From: Streptomyces koelreuteriae
Lineage (GTDB): Bacteria; Actinomycetota; Actinomycetes; Streptomycetales; Streptomycetaceae
NCBI RefSeq assembly: GCF_018604545.1
Contig: NZ_CP075896.1
Coordinates: 4,898,001 to 4,962,000 of the forward strand
DNA length: 64,000 nucleotides
Direction: 5' to 3'
A program made the translations under genes and the position numbers. This document shows positions 9,289 to 17,650 of this stretch, one piece after another. Below the pieces are notes generated by a model, which saw only the letters and a program-made list of their open reading frames with translations, made no database searches and was not told where the DNA came from. Every line of letters begins with the position of its first letter. Within the stretch, counting starts at the first letter, position 1.

Positions 9289-11103
9289 ATGACGCAGCCG
9301 CCCAGTCAGCCGCCGCACGGTGGCTTCGGCGCACCGCAGGACCAGCCGCCACAGGGCGGTGGCTACGGGGCACCGCAGACCCCGCCACCACCCCAGGGCC
9401 CGCCCCAGACGCCGCCGCCCCCGCAGGGCCCGCCGTCGACGCCGCCTCCGCAGGGCCCGCCTCCGCAGCCGGGGTACGGCTACCCGCAGCAGCCCGGACA
9501 GCCCGGGCCGTACGGCCGGCCGGGCCCGTACAACTCCGGCCCCTACGGCCAGCCGCAGCAGCCGGGACCGTACGGCCAGCCCCAGCAGCCGGGCCCCTAC
9601 GGCCAGCCCGGCTACGGCTACCCGCCGCAGCCGCAGTACCCCGGTGCGCCCGGCACCCCGCCCGGGGGCGGCTCGGGCAACCCCTTCAAGGGCAAGCCGG
9701 CCCTGATCATCGGCGCCGCGGTCGCCGCGCTGCTCGTGGTCGGCGGCACCATGTGGGCGGTCACCTCGGGCGACGACGGCAAGGGCAAGAAGAAGCCGGT
9801 CGCCCAGCAGAGCAACGGCAAGTCCGGCGCCTCCGACCCGGTCAACCCCGGTGACGGCAAGGGCGACGGCGGCGACGACCCGGAGAACCTCAACGAGGGC
9901 CGCCAGGCCGGCGAGGCCAAGGTCCTCTGGTACAAGGAGGCGCCCGACGCGCCCCGTTCCGGCGCCGACGCCGACGGCATGTGGATCACCGACAAGACCG
10001 CGGTGAAGGCGGCGTACAAGCAGCTCTTCTCGTACAACGTCGGCGACGGCAAGCCGACGTGGGACACGATCACGTTCCCGCAGAAGATCTGCGCGACCAC
10101 TCCGGAGAAGACGGCCGAGAACAAGATCGTCGTCGCGTACATGAGCGGCAGCAGCGACCGCGCCAAGTGCAACCAGCTCCAGGAGATCGACCTCGACAGC
10201 GGCGAGAAGGGCTGGAAGCAGGAGGTCGCCGACGGCGCCCTGTTCGACTCCACGCTCTCCGTCGAACTGTCCGTCACCGGCACCACGCTGATGGTGGGCC
10301 GCTCCCAGTCGGGCACGGCGTACGACGTCACCAACGGCGACAAGCTCTTCGACAAGAAGCGCTACGGCCAGGCCTGCTTCCCCGCCGCGTTCGCGGGCGG
10401 CGAGAAGCTGATCTCCGTCTCCTCCTGCGGCGCGGGCGGCGACAACGAGCACGACGAGGTGCAGCAGCTCAACCCGCGCACCGGCAAGGTCGACTGGACC
10501 CAGAAGTTCGACAAGGGCTGGCGCGTCGCACGCGTCTACTCCGTGAGTCCGCTGGTCGTCTACAGCACCAACGAGGAGAAGAAGTCCTGGAACATCTCCG
10601 CCTTCACCGCCGGCGGAAAGTTCCGCTCGCAGGTGGGCTTCGACGAGGACTTCGCGCCCGAGTGCGGCTGGGCCATCCTCGAGCGTGACCTCCAGGGCTG
10701 CCAGGGCGTCGCCGTCGACGACTCCACGCTCTACCTGCCGACCGAGGCGACCACCGGCGCCAACGAGATCGTCGCGGTCGACCTCGCGAACGGCAAGGAG
10801 AAGTGGCGGGTGAAGTCCCCCGCCGACGAGTCGATGCTGCCGATGAAGGTCGAGGGCGGCAAGCTCATCGCCTACGTCGAGCCCTCGTACGACTCGGGCG
10901 GCCAGATCGTGTCCATCCCGACCGGCGGCAGCAGCCACAAGCCGGTCAAGCTGCTGCAGAACCCGCAGGGCGCCGCGGACATCGAGAACGGCTTCTTCTC
11001 CAGGGACATCGACTGGGCCGGCGGGCGCTTCTACATCTCGAACACCCGACTGAGCGGAAACGACGAGACGAAGGAGAAGTTGATGCTCGCCTACGGCAAG
11101 TGA
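9289..11103 (+). CDS. One-helix membrane protein with PQQ-like outer domain (604 aa)
   Basis: Type II-like membrane protein. Residues 1-135 are a low-complexity Pro/Gly/Gln/Tyr segment with repeats such as GPYGQPQQP; a single membrane helix spans about 138-158; the outer region starts with a Lys/Gly/Asp linker. From about residue 200 onward it shows beta-propeller features of PQQ-like repeats: NPRTGKVDWTQKF, DLANGKEKWRV and VAVDDSTLYLPTE. This is a common Streptomyces family with no defined role; a surface sensor or scaffold is an inference. A paralogue of the same size and architecture follows 64 nt downstream, so the pair arose by duplication. Confidence 0.85.
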   Translation: MTQPPSQPPHGGFGAPQDQPPQGGGYGAPQTPPPPQGPPQTPPPPQGPPSTPPPQGPPPQPGYGYPQQPGQPGPYGRPGPYNSGPYGQPQQPGPYGQPQQPGPYGQPGYGYPPQPQYPGAPGTPPGGGSGNPFKGKPALIIGAAVAALLVVGGTMWAVTSGDDGKGKKKPVAQQSNGKSGASDPVNPGDGKGDGGDDPENLNEGRQAGEAKVLWYKEAPDAPRSGADADGMWITDKTAVKAAYKQLFSYNVGDGKPTWDTITFPQKICATTPEKTAENKIVVAYMSGSSDRAKCNQLQEIDLDSGEKGWKQEVADGALFDSTLSVELSVTGTTLMVGRSQSGTAYDVTNGDKLFDKKRYGQACFPAAFAGGEKLISVSSCGAGGDNEHDEVQQLNPRTGKVDWTQKFDKGWRVARVYSVSPLVVYSTNEEKKSWNISAFTAGGKFRSQVGFDEDFAPECGWAILERDLQGCQGVAVDDSTLYLPTEATTGANEIVAVDLANGKEKWRVKSPADESMLPMKVEGGKLIAYVEPSYDSGGQIVSIPTGGSSHKPVKLLQNPQGAADIENGFFSRDIDWAGGRFYISNTRLSGNDETKEKLMLAYGK

Positions 11104-11167
11104 CTCTTCTTCCCTTCTCCGTCCCCTCTTCGTCGTCTACCCTCCCCCTCCCCGAGGTGCTCACGTC

Positions 11168-13000
11168 ATGACCCAGCCGCCGCCTCCGCCGCCCCAGCAG
11201 CCGCCGTCCGGCGGAGGCTTCGGACCGCCCCAGGACCAGCCGCCGCAGCCGGGGTACGGCTATCCGCAGGCTCCCCAGACGCCACCGCAGCCGCCGCAGG
11301 GCGCTCCGCAGGGGCCGCCGCAGCCGCCGTCGCCGCCGCCCGGCTACGGCTATCCCGCCCAGCAGCCGGGGGCGTACGGGCAGCCGCCGCAGGCGCCTTA
11401 TGGGCAGCCGGGCCAGCCACCGCAGGCGCCTTATGGCCAGCCGGGCTACGGTCAGCCTGGATACGGGCAGCCCGGTTACGGCTATCCGCAGGGGACCATG
11501 CCGCTCCAGCCGCAGCCCGGGCACCCGGGACAGCCGGGGCATCCGGGACAGCCCGGCGGCGGCAAGAAGTTCAACGCGCAGCTGGCGATCATCGTCGCCG
11601 CGGTCGTGGCGATCGCCCTGATCATCGGCGGCGGCGTCTGGTACTCCTCGTCCAAGGACGACGGGGGGAAGGACGACACCGCCAGCTCCGGCGGCAGCAC
11701 CGGCGGCTCGGACGACGACAACGGCGGCACCACCTCCGGCAAGGAGAAGGCCCCGTCCGACCCCGGCGCCAAGGTCCTCTTCCAGGTCCCGGCGCCCGAG
11801 GTGAAGAACGACAGCACGGTCGTCGTCTCCGGCTCGTGGCTCACCGACAAGACGTACGCCAAGAGCGGCATCGCCAAGATCGTCGGCTACGACCGCGACA
11901 CGGGCGGCAAGCAGTGGACGATCCCGCTGGAGGGCCCCGTCTGCCAGGCCAGCCGTCATGTCACCGACGACAACAAGACGGCGATCCTCTACCAGCCCGC
12001 GATGCCGACCAAGGACGACCCCTCGCACGGGTGCAGCCAGGTCGCCCTGATCGATCTCGACGCGGGCAAGAAGCTGTGGACGAAGACGGCCAAGACCGGT
12101 GACCAGCTGATCAGTTTCGACAACGTCACGATCGGCGGCAAGACGGTCGCCGTCGGCAGCAGCAGCGGCGGCGCCGCCTTCGACATCTCCGGCAAGCCGC
12201 TGTGGAGCCCTAAGCCGAGCGACTCCTGCTACGACGCCGGGTACGGCGGCGGCGAGAAGCTGGTCGCGGTGCGCAAGTGCGGTTCGTACGAGCAGCGGCA
12301 GCTGCACATCCAGACCATCGACCCGAAGTCGGGGAAGGTGATCTCGGAGTACAAGATGGCCGAGGGCATCGAGTACGCCAGCGTCGTGTCGACCAACCCG
12401 CTGGTGGTGGCCGCCGACGTCGGCGACTCCGCGGGCGACGGCAGCGGCATCTCGGACTTCTTCTCCATCGACAACAGGACCGGCAAGCTGCGCACGCGCA
12501 TCTCGGCGCCGGGCGAGCAGTTCGCGGCGCGCTGCGAGGGCATCACGCGCATCGAGTACTGCAATCAGCTCGCCGTCGGCAACGACCGGCTGTACATCCC
12601 GACCGAGGAGCACGACGGCAAGGGCGAGTACAGCCAGACCAACGAGATCGTCGCCTTCAATCTCGCCACCGGCAAGCAGACCGGGCAGCGGGCCGACGCG
12701 GGCGACGGCTACACGATCTCGCCGCTGCGCATGGACGGCGGCAACCTGATCGCCTACAAGCGGCCGCCGTACGACAAGGGCGGGCAGATCGTGAGCATCG
12801 ACGGGGGCAGCTTCAAGGAGACGAAGCTGCTGGAGAACCCCGCGTCGGAGCAGGTGCGCGACGTGGAGGCCAGTATGTCGCCGGACTACTCGGAGCTCCT
12901 GTACGCCGACGGGCATCTGTTCATGTCCAAGGTGTACGCGAGCAAGCGCTCTTCCTCGGGTGACAAGGAGTACCTGGCGGTCGGGTTCGGTACGAGCTGA
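11168..13000 (+). CDS. One-helix membrane protein with PQQ-like outer domain, paralogue (610 aa)
   Basis: Same layout as the gene upstream: a Pro/Gln/Gly/Tyr-rich cytoplasmic segment (1-132), one membrane helix (about 138-158), a Ser/Asp/Gly linker and an outer PQQ-like beta-propeller (YDRDTGGKQWTI, DLDAGKKLWTKT, NLATGKQTGQR). The two proteins keep the same MTQPP start and helix position but differ in sequence throughout the outer domain, so the duplication is not recent. The Cys residues in the outer domains (for example around PVCQASRH and KCGSYEQ) could form disulfides. Function unknown. Confidence 0.85.
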   Translation: MTQPPPPPPQQPPSGGGFGPPQDQPPQPGYGYPQAPQTPPQPPQGAPQGPPQPPSPPPGYGYPAQQPGAYGQPPQAPYGQPGQPPQAPYGQPGYGQPGYGQPGYGYPQGTMPLQPQPGHPGQPGHPGQPGGGKKFNAQLAIIVAAVVAIALIIGGGVWYSSSKDDGGKDDTASSGGSTGGSDDDNGGTTSGKEKAPSDPGAKVLFQVPAPEVKNDSTVVVSGSWLTDKTYAKSGIAKIVGYDRDTGGKQWTIPLEGPVCQASRHVTDDNKTAILYQPAMPTKDDPSHGCSQVALIDLDAGKKLWTKTAKTGDQLISFDNVTIGGKTVAVGSSSGGAAFDISGKPLWSPKPSDSCYDAGYGGGEKLVAVRKCGSYEQRQLHIQTIDPKSGKVISEYKMAEGIEYASVVSTNPLVVAADVGDSAGDGSGISDFFSIDNRTGKLRTRISAPGEQFAARCEGITRIEYCNQLAVGNDRLYIPTEEHDGKGEYSQTNEIVAFNLATGKQTGQRADAGDGYTISPLRMDGGNLIAYKRPPYDKGGQIVSIDGGSFKETKLLENPASEQVRDVEASMSPDYSELLYADGHLFMSKVYASKRSSSGDKEYLAVGFGTS

Positions 13001-13039
13001 TCGTCCGATGATCATCTGGTGATCGACTGAGGTTGCTTT

Positions 13040-13069
13040 CGGTCCCGTCCCTGTTCAGGGGCGGGACCG
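13040..13069 (+). terminator. Hairpin terminator after the PQQ-repeat pair
   Basis: A stem of about 13 bp (CGGTCCCGTCCCT with AGGGGCGGGACCG, one G-U pair) around a small loop lies 40 nt after the second PQQ-repeat gene. Confidence 0.7.
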
Positions 13070-13238
13070 TTCGCGTTTGGCTCAGTCAACCTCGAATGAG
13101 AGGAATTTCGGCGATCCGGGGCGATTCTCGCGGGTAGGGGAGCGCAACGTCGAACAAGCGTGTAGCTTCCGGGGGCATGAAGGCGGGGGAGCCGGGGGGC
13201 TTCCATTGGGGGGACTGGGGTGACTGGGGGGTTGCTCG

Positions 13239-13919
13239 ATGGGAGTGCGGCTCATGGTGGTCGACGACCACCGATTGCTGGCCGAGGCGCTGGCCTCTGC
13301 GCTGAAGCTGCGGGGGCACCGGGTGCTTGCCGCGGCGGCGCCGGCCGCGGGGGCGGCGGAGCTGGTGATCACACGCGCGCCGGAGGTGTGCCTGCTGGGG
13401 ACGGCGACACCGGCGGAGCCGGGGATCTTCGATCCGGTGGTACGGATCAAGCGGGAGCGGCCGCAGGTGGCGGTGCTGGTGCTGGGGCCGGTGCCGAGTC
13501 CGCGCGGGATCGCGGCGGCGTTCGCGGCGGGGGCGGCCGGGTACGTCCGGCATGACGAGCGCATAGAGGGCGTCGAACGGGCGATCATGAAGGCCCGGGC
13601 CGGAGAGGCGGCGGTGGCCCCGCAACTGCTCCAGGGCGCCTTCAGCGAACTGCTGAACCCGGTGGCCCAACCCGACGACGAGGGCCAGCGGTTGCTCCAG
13701 ATGCTCACACCCCGCGAGGTCGAGGTCCTCCTGCGCGTGGCCGAGGGCGAGGACACCCGCCTCATCGCCGCAGGCATGGGCATTGCCCCCTCCACCGCCC
13801 GCACCCACGTCCAACGAGTCCTGATGAAACTGGGCGTGGGCTCCCGCCTGGAGGCAGCGGCGTTGGCAGCACGAACGGGACTGCTGGACAGGGCGGGACC
13901 GGTGCCGCGGGAGCCGTGA
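13239..13919 (+). CDS. Orphan LuxR/NarL-type regulator with degenerate receiver domain
   Basis: Predicted DNA-binding regulator of 226 residues: receiver-like domain (about 1-120) and a C-terminal LuxR helix-turn-helix (about 155-212, LTPREVEVLLRVAEG and STARTHVQRVLMKLGV). The receiver keeps the acidic pair Asp9/Asp10, but the phospho-acceptor position reads LLGTATP, with Gly54 where Asp is expected; the conserved Lys is Arg104 (GYVRHD), and the Thr/Ser before it is missing. It should therefore not be controlled by normal phosphorylation. No histidine kinase is adjacent. It is related to the LuxR regulator at 22.4 kb, which keeps all three residues. Confidence 0.85.
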   Translation: MGVRLMVVDDHRLLAEALASALKLRGHRVLAAAAPAAGAAELVITRAPEVCLLGTATPAEPGIFDPVVRIKRERPQVAVLVLGPVPSPRGIAAAFAAGAAGYVRHDERIEGVERAIMKARAGEAAVAPQLLQGAFSELLNPVAQPDDEGQRLLQMLTPREVEVLLRVAEGEDTRLIAAGMGIAPSTARTHVQRVLMKLGVGSRLEAAALAARTGLLDRAGPVPREP

Positions 13920-14419
13920 GTGCGGTGGGGGTGCGCGTCCGCGCCTGGTCGCCGGTGGTGGGTCGGGGCCGCGCCGGGGGGTGTCCGTCCTCGGAACGGC
14001 GCGATGGGGTGCCACACCGACTGACTGTCCGTTGACGCGCCAACCGCTGCGGGCGGACACCCCCCGACACGTCCCCTTCTCGCCGTACGCGGATGCGAGC
14101 GCGTCGTTCCGCTCCCGCCAGCCGCCAGCCGCCAGCCGCCAGCCGCCAGCCGCCAGCCGCCAGCCGCCAGCCGCCAGCCGCCAGCCGCCAGCCGCCAGCC
14201 GCCAGCCGCCAGCCGCCAGCCGCCAGCCGCCAGCCGCGGGCGCCGCATCCGCCCTGGCCGCCGCAGGCCGCCGCGCGGGCCCGCACTCGCCGCCCTAGCT
14301 GCGGGCATGCGTGCCGCTCGGGGCGGCACGGGTGGGCGCAGCGGTACCCCGCTCCGCCGGGTTGCGGACCCACCCGGCACCGGCACCCGCGCCGGCGCCG
14401 AGCACCCGACATCGCCGGG
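13920..14419. other. Intergenic region, 500 nt, with no convincing gene
   Basis: Lies between convergent genes. Short frames exist here, but they are created by a 7-bp tandem repeat (14117-14237) and by G/C skew. No terminator hairpin of clear quality was found outside the repeat. The last 60 nt contain dispersed CGGCACC/GGCGCC runs only. Confidence 0.6.
14117..14237. repeat. 7-bp tandem repeat, about 17 copies
   Basis: The unit GCCAGCC (equivalently CAGCCGC) repeats without interruption for about 121 nt. Because 7 is not a multiple of 3, all forward frames through it read as the same heptapeptide pattern PPAASRQ, which explains the overlapping open frames. The length and purity suggest replication slippage and likely copy-number variation between strains. 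Confidence 0.95.
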
Positions 14420-14725
14420 TTACTCCACTGTCTCCTCTTCCCTCGGCGGCGGAGGCGCCGCAGGCCTCAGCTTCAGCCAGGCCAGGAAGAACAGGCCGAG
14501 CAGCAGCATGCCGAGCCCGGTCCACAGGTTGATGTTGACGCCCTCCGCCTTGTCGATGTCGGCGTCGGACGCCGTGAACCCCGCGATCATCACGATCACG
14601 CCGTACAGCACGAACAACCCACCGATGATGCGCCGGATGTCGAACAGCCGAGCGGCCGTCGCCGACTTGCCTTGCAGCTCGGTGACTTCCCGCTGTACGT
14701 CCTTGTCGGAGTAGAACTCAGACAT
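14420..14725 (-). CDS. Small two-helix membrane protein (101 aa)
   Basis: Acidic N-terminus, then two hydrophobic segments (about residues 34-52 and 67-86, GGLFVLYGVIVMIAGF and GLGMLLLGLFFLAWL), and a Pro/Glu-rich tail. Starts at ATG 14725, 19 nt after the stop of the sodium/solute symporter, so the two are probably co-transcribed. It may be an accessory subunit of the symporter, as small partner proteins are known for that superfamily; this is inference. No named domain recognised. Confidence 0.8.
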   Translation of the reverse strand: MSEFYSDKDVQREVTELQGKSATAARLFDIRRIIGGLFVLYGVIVMIAGFTASDADIDKAEGVNINLWTGLGMLLLGLFFLAWLKLRPAAPPPPREEETVE

Positions 14726-14744
14726 GTCTTCAATCCTCCCTCGG

Positions 14745-16424
14745 TCAGAACGAGAACGGGATGTAGCAGGCCGCGGCCAGCACGATCGCGCCCCAGCCGA
14801 GCAGCGCCGGCTTGCGGTACCAGGCCTCGTCCCCGGGTGCCGGCGGCTCGGCCATGCCGGGTGAGGTCGTGCCGTAGACCAGCCCCTGGAGTTCCTCGGA
14901 CGGCTTCGGCGCGGTGAAGAGCGACACCGCCACCATGACGATCGCGCCCGCGACGAACCCGGCGATCGCCGAGACGAAGTTGGCGCCCTGGTCGGTGGGG
15001 ATGTCGACGATGTCCTGCTTGTAGAGGACGAAGTAGTTGACCATCGCGGCGGTGGTGCCCACGAGCAGCCCCCAGAAGCCCGACTTCATCGAGGCCCGCT
15101 TCCAGAACATGCCGATGATGAAGACGACGAACATCGGCACGTTGAAGAAGGAGAAGAGGGTCTGCAGGTAGGCCATGATGTTCGAGAAGGACCTCGCCAG
15201 GAACGCCGTGCCGATGGAGGCCAGGACGCCGATCGCGGTGATGAGGCGGCCGAAGCGTACGTAGTACTCGTCCTCGCGGCCCCGGACGACGTACTTCGCC
15301 CAGATGTCGGTGGTGAACACCGTGTTGAACGACGACACGTTCGCCGCCATGCCCGCCATGAACGCCGCGAGGAGACCGGTGACGGCGATGCCCAGCACGC
15401 CGTTCGGCAGGAGCTGCGCCATGAGGTAGGGGATCGCGTCGTTGTACTGGAGGTCCGAGCCGGACGTGCCGATCTTGGGGACCAGCACGGCGGCCACCAG
15501 GCCCGGGATCATCACCAGGAACACGATGAAGATCTTCGGGAACGCGGCGATGAGCGGGGTGCGCTGCGCCGCCGAGAGGTTCTTGGCGGAGAGGGCGCGC
15601 TGTACCTCGGCGAAGTTCGTCGTCCAGTAGCCGAAGGAGAGGACGAAGCCGAGGCCGAGGACGATCGTCAGCCAGTTCGCTCCCAGCGGGTTCTCGCTGC
15701 CGATGCCCGTACCGCCCCACGACGTCATGAAGTCGGCGCCGCGGGAGGCGGTGAGGGAGTCGGACAGGCCGTCCCAGCCGCCCACCTTCTTCAGGCCGAG
15801 GACCGCGATCGGGATGAGCGCGGCGAGGATGACGAAGAACTGCAGGACCTCGTTGTAGATCGCCGAGGACAGGCCGCCGAGGGTGATGTACGCGAGGACG
15901 AAGAAGCCGGCGACGACGATCGCCACCCACTCCGGCCAGCCCAGCAGCGCCTCGACGACGATGGCCAGGGCGTAGAGGTTGACGCCGGCGATGAGGATCG
16001 CGGCGAAGGCGAACAGGATCGAGCTGAGCAGATGCGCCGGCCTGTCGAAGCGCAGCAGCAGGAACTCGGGGACCGAGCGGACCTTGGAGCCGTAGTAGAA
16101 GGGCATCATCACCAGGCCCAGGAAGACCATGGCCGGGATGGCGCCGATCCAGTACCAGTGCGTGGTGTAGACGCCGTACTGCGCGCTGTTGGCGGCCATG
16201 CCCAGGATCTCGGTGGCGCCCAGGTTGGCGGCGATGAACGCCAGACCGGTGACCCAGGCGGGCAGGGAGCGGCCGGAGAGGAAGAAGTCGAGACTCGTCT
16301 TCACCGAACGGCGGGCGGCGAAGCCGATGCCGAGGACGACGACGAAGTAGATGCCGAGGAGCGTGTAGTCGAGCCAGTTCGTGGGGAGTCGCAGCTCGGC
16401 TGACAGATATGTGGGGGTTTGCAC
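14745..16424 (-). CDS. Sodium/solute symporter (SSS family), probable galactose or sugar uptake
   Basis: Integral membrane transporter of 559 residues with at least 13 hydrophobic segments. SSS-family features include FFLSGRSLPAWVTGLAF and AANLGATEILGMA near the N-terminus and TTNFAEVQRALSAKN (the R-L-A-K region of family signatures) in the middle. Start is GTG 16424 with GAGGG upstream. It is divergent from galT-galE-galK across a 164-nt region, which makes galactose or a galactoside the most likely substrate; this is inferred from context and the similarity to SGLT-type sugar symporters. A small membrane protein follows it. Confidence 0.88.
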   Translation of the reverse strand: MQTPTYLSAELRLPTNWLDYTLLGIYFVVVLGIGFAARRSVKTSLDFFLSGRSLPAWVTGLAFIAANLGATEILGMAANSAQYGVYTTHWYWIGAIPAMVFLGLVMMPFYYGSKVRSVPEFLLLRFDRPAHLLSSILFAFAAILIAGVNLYALAIVVEALLGWPEWVAIVVAGFFVLAYITLGGLSSAIYNEVLQFFVILAALIPIAVLGLKKVGGWDGLSDSLTASRGADFMTSWGGTGIGSENPLGANWLTIVLGLGFVLSFGYWTTNFAEVQRALSAKNLSAAQRTPLIAAFPKIFIVFLVMIPGLVAAVLVPKIGTSGSDLQYNDAIPYLMAQLLPNGVLGIAVTGLLAAFMAGMAANVSSFNTVFTTDIWAKYVVRGREDEYYVRFGRLITAIGVLASIGTAFLARSFSNIMAYLQTLFSFFNVPMFVVFIIGMFWKRASMKSGFWGLLVGTTAAMVNYFVLYKQDIVDIPTDQGANFVSAIAGFVAGAIVMVAVSLFTAPKPSEELQGLVYGTTSPGMAEPPAPGDEAWYRKPALLGWGAIVLAAACYIPFSF

Positions 16425-16494
16425 TAGCCCTCGCTTCGTTGCGCGAACCGATACCTCGCGGAATCTACGCCTCCGCGTTCAGCAATTGAACACG

Positions 16495-16588
16495 CCGAGT
16501 GACGCTCTTTGTTTGATTGCGATGTTGACGGTCGTGGTGAGTTGTGTTTTGATATGTTTGGTTATGTTTGAAGGATGAGGAGTCCGGC
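16495..16588 (+). promoter_or_regulatory. gal operon promoter/operator region with direct repeats
   Basis: The short, T-rich stretch before galT holds two identical ATGTTTG elements at 16554-16560 and 16564-16570, exactly 10 bp apart (one helical turn), and related motifs TTTGTTTGATTG (16509-16520) and TTTTGAT (16547-16553). The AT content is far above that of the surroundings. Directly repeated hexamers were reported in the Streptomyces gal promoter, so this is a plausible operator for a galactose-responsive regulator. The galT ribosome site AAGGATGAGGAG overlaps the 3' side. Confidence 0.5.
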
Positions 16589-17650
16589 GTGAAGAAGACC
16601 TCGACCCGGCTGGCCGACGGTCGCGAGCTCATCTACTACGACCTGCGCGACGACGCCGTGCGCGACGCGGCCGACCGCCGCCCGCTGGACCGCACCGTCA
16701 CGACGTCCGAGGTCCGCCGCGACCCCCTGCTCGGCGACTCCGTCGCCATCGCCTCGCACCGCCAGGGCCGCACCTACCACCCGCCGGCCGACGAATGCCC
16801 CCTGTGCCCCTCCGAGGGCGAGCGGCTGAGCGAGATCCCGGACTCGTCGTACGACGTCGTGGTGTTCGAGAACCGCTTCCCCTCGCTGGCCGGGGACTCG
16901 GGCCGCTGCGAGGTCGTCTGCTTCACCTCCGACCACGACGTCTCCTTCGCCGGCCTCACCGAGGAGCAGGCGGGCCTGGTGCTGGAGGCGTGGACGGACC
17001 GTACGTCGGAGCTGTCCCATCTCCCCTCCGTCGAGCAGGTCTTCTGCTTCGAGAACCGCGGTGCCGAGATCGGCGTGACCCTCCAGCACCCGCACGGGCA
17101 GATCTACGCCTACCCCTTCACCACCCCGCGCACCGCCCTGATGCTCCGCTCCGTCGCGACCCACAAGGAGATGACGGGCGGGGAGAACCTCTTCGACGCG
17201 ATCCTGGAGCGTGAACTCGCCGACGAGCGAGTCATCCTGGAGGGTGAACACTGGGTGGCATTCGTGCCCTATGCGGCGCACTGGCCGTACGAGGTGCACC
17301 TCTACCCCAAGCGCCGGGTGCCCGACCTGCTCGGCCTGGACGAGGCCGCGCGCACAGAGTTCCCCAAGATTTATCTGGAACTCTTGAGGCGCTTCGACCG
17401 GATCTTCGGTGAGGGCGAGCCTCCGACGCCGTATATCGCGGCCTGGCACCAGGCACCTTTCGGTGCGCTGGAGGAGTTCGACGGGGTCGTGCGTGAGGAC
17501 TTCGCACTCCACCTCGAGCTTTTCACCATCCGCCGCACTTCCGGCAAGCTGAAGTTCCTCGCGGGTTCCGAGTCCGGCATGAACGTGTTCATCAACGACG
17601 TGCCGCCGGAGCGCGCGGCCGAGCGACTGCGAGAGGTAGCGAGTTCATGA
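16589..17650 (+). CDS. galT: Galactose-1-phosphate uridylyltransferase
   Basis: Leloir-pathway enzyme that exchanges UMP between UDP-glucose and galactose-1-phosphate. Of two in-frame starts, GTG 16589 is preferred because GGATGAGGAG lies 6 nt upstream; this gives 353 residues, the usual length. The active-site motif LQHPHGQIYAYPF contains the nucleotidylated His. A zinc-binding pair CPLCP lies near residue 70. The stop overlaps the galE start by 4 nt (ATGA), so galT-galE are coupled. Confidence 0.96.
   Translation: MKKTSTRLADGRELIYYDLRDDAVRDAADRRPLDRTVTTSEVRRDPLLGDSVAIASHRQGRTYHPPADECPLCPSEGERLSEIPDSSYDVVVFENRFPSLAGDSGRCEVVCFTSDHDVSFAGLTEEQAGLVLEAWTDRTSELSHLPSVEQVFCFENRGAEIGVTLQHPHGQIYAYPFTTPRTALMLRSVATHKEMTGGENLFDAILERELADERVILEGEHWVAFVPYAAHWPYEVHLYPKRRVPDLLGLDEAARTEFPKIYLELLRRFDRIFGEGEPPTPYIAAWHQAPFGALEEFDGVVREDFALHLELFTIRRTSGKLKFLAGSESGMNVFINDVPPERAAERLREVASS

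Noticed and set aside
13981..14917. Overlapping plus-strand frames rich in PPAASRQ
   Set aside because: They exist only because a 7-bp repeat reads the same in every frame; they run over the antisense of the small membrane protein and lack ribosome sites.
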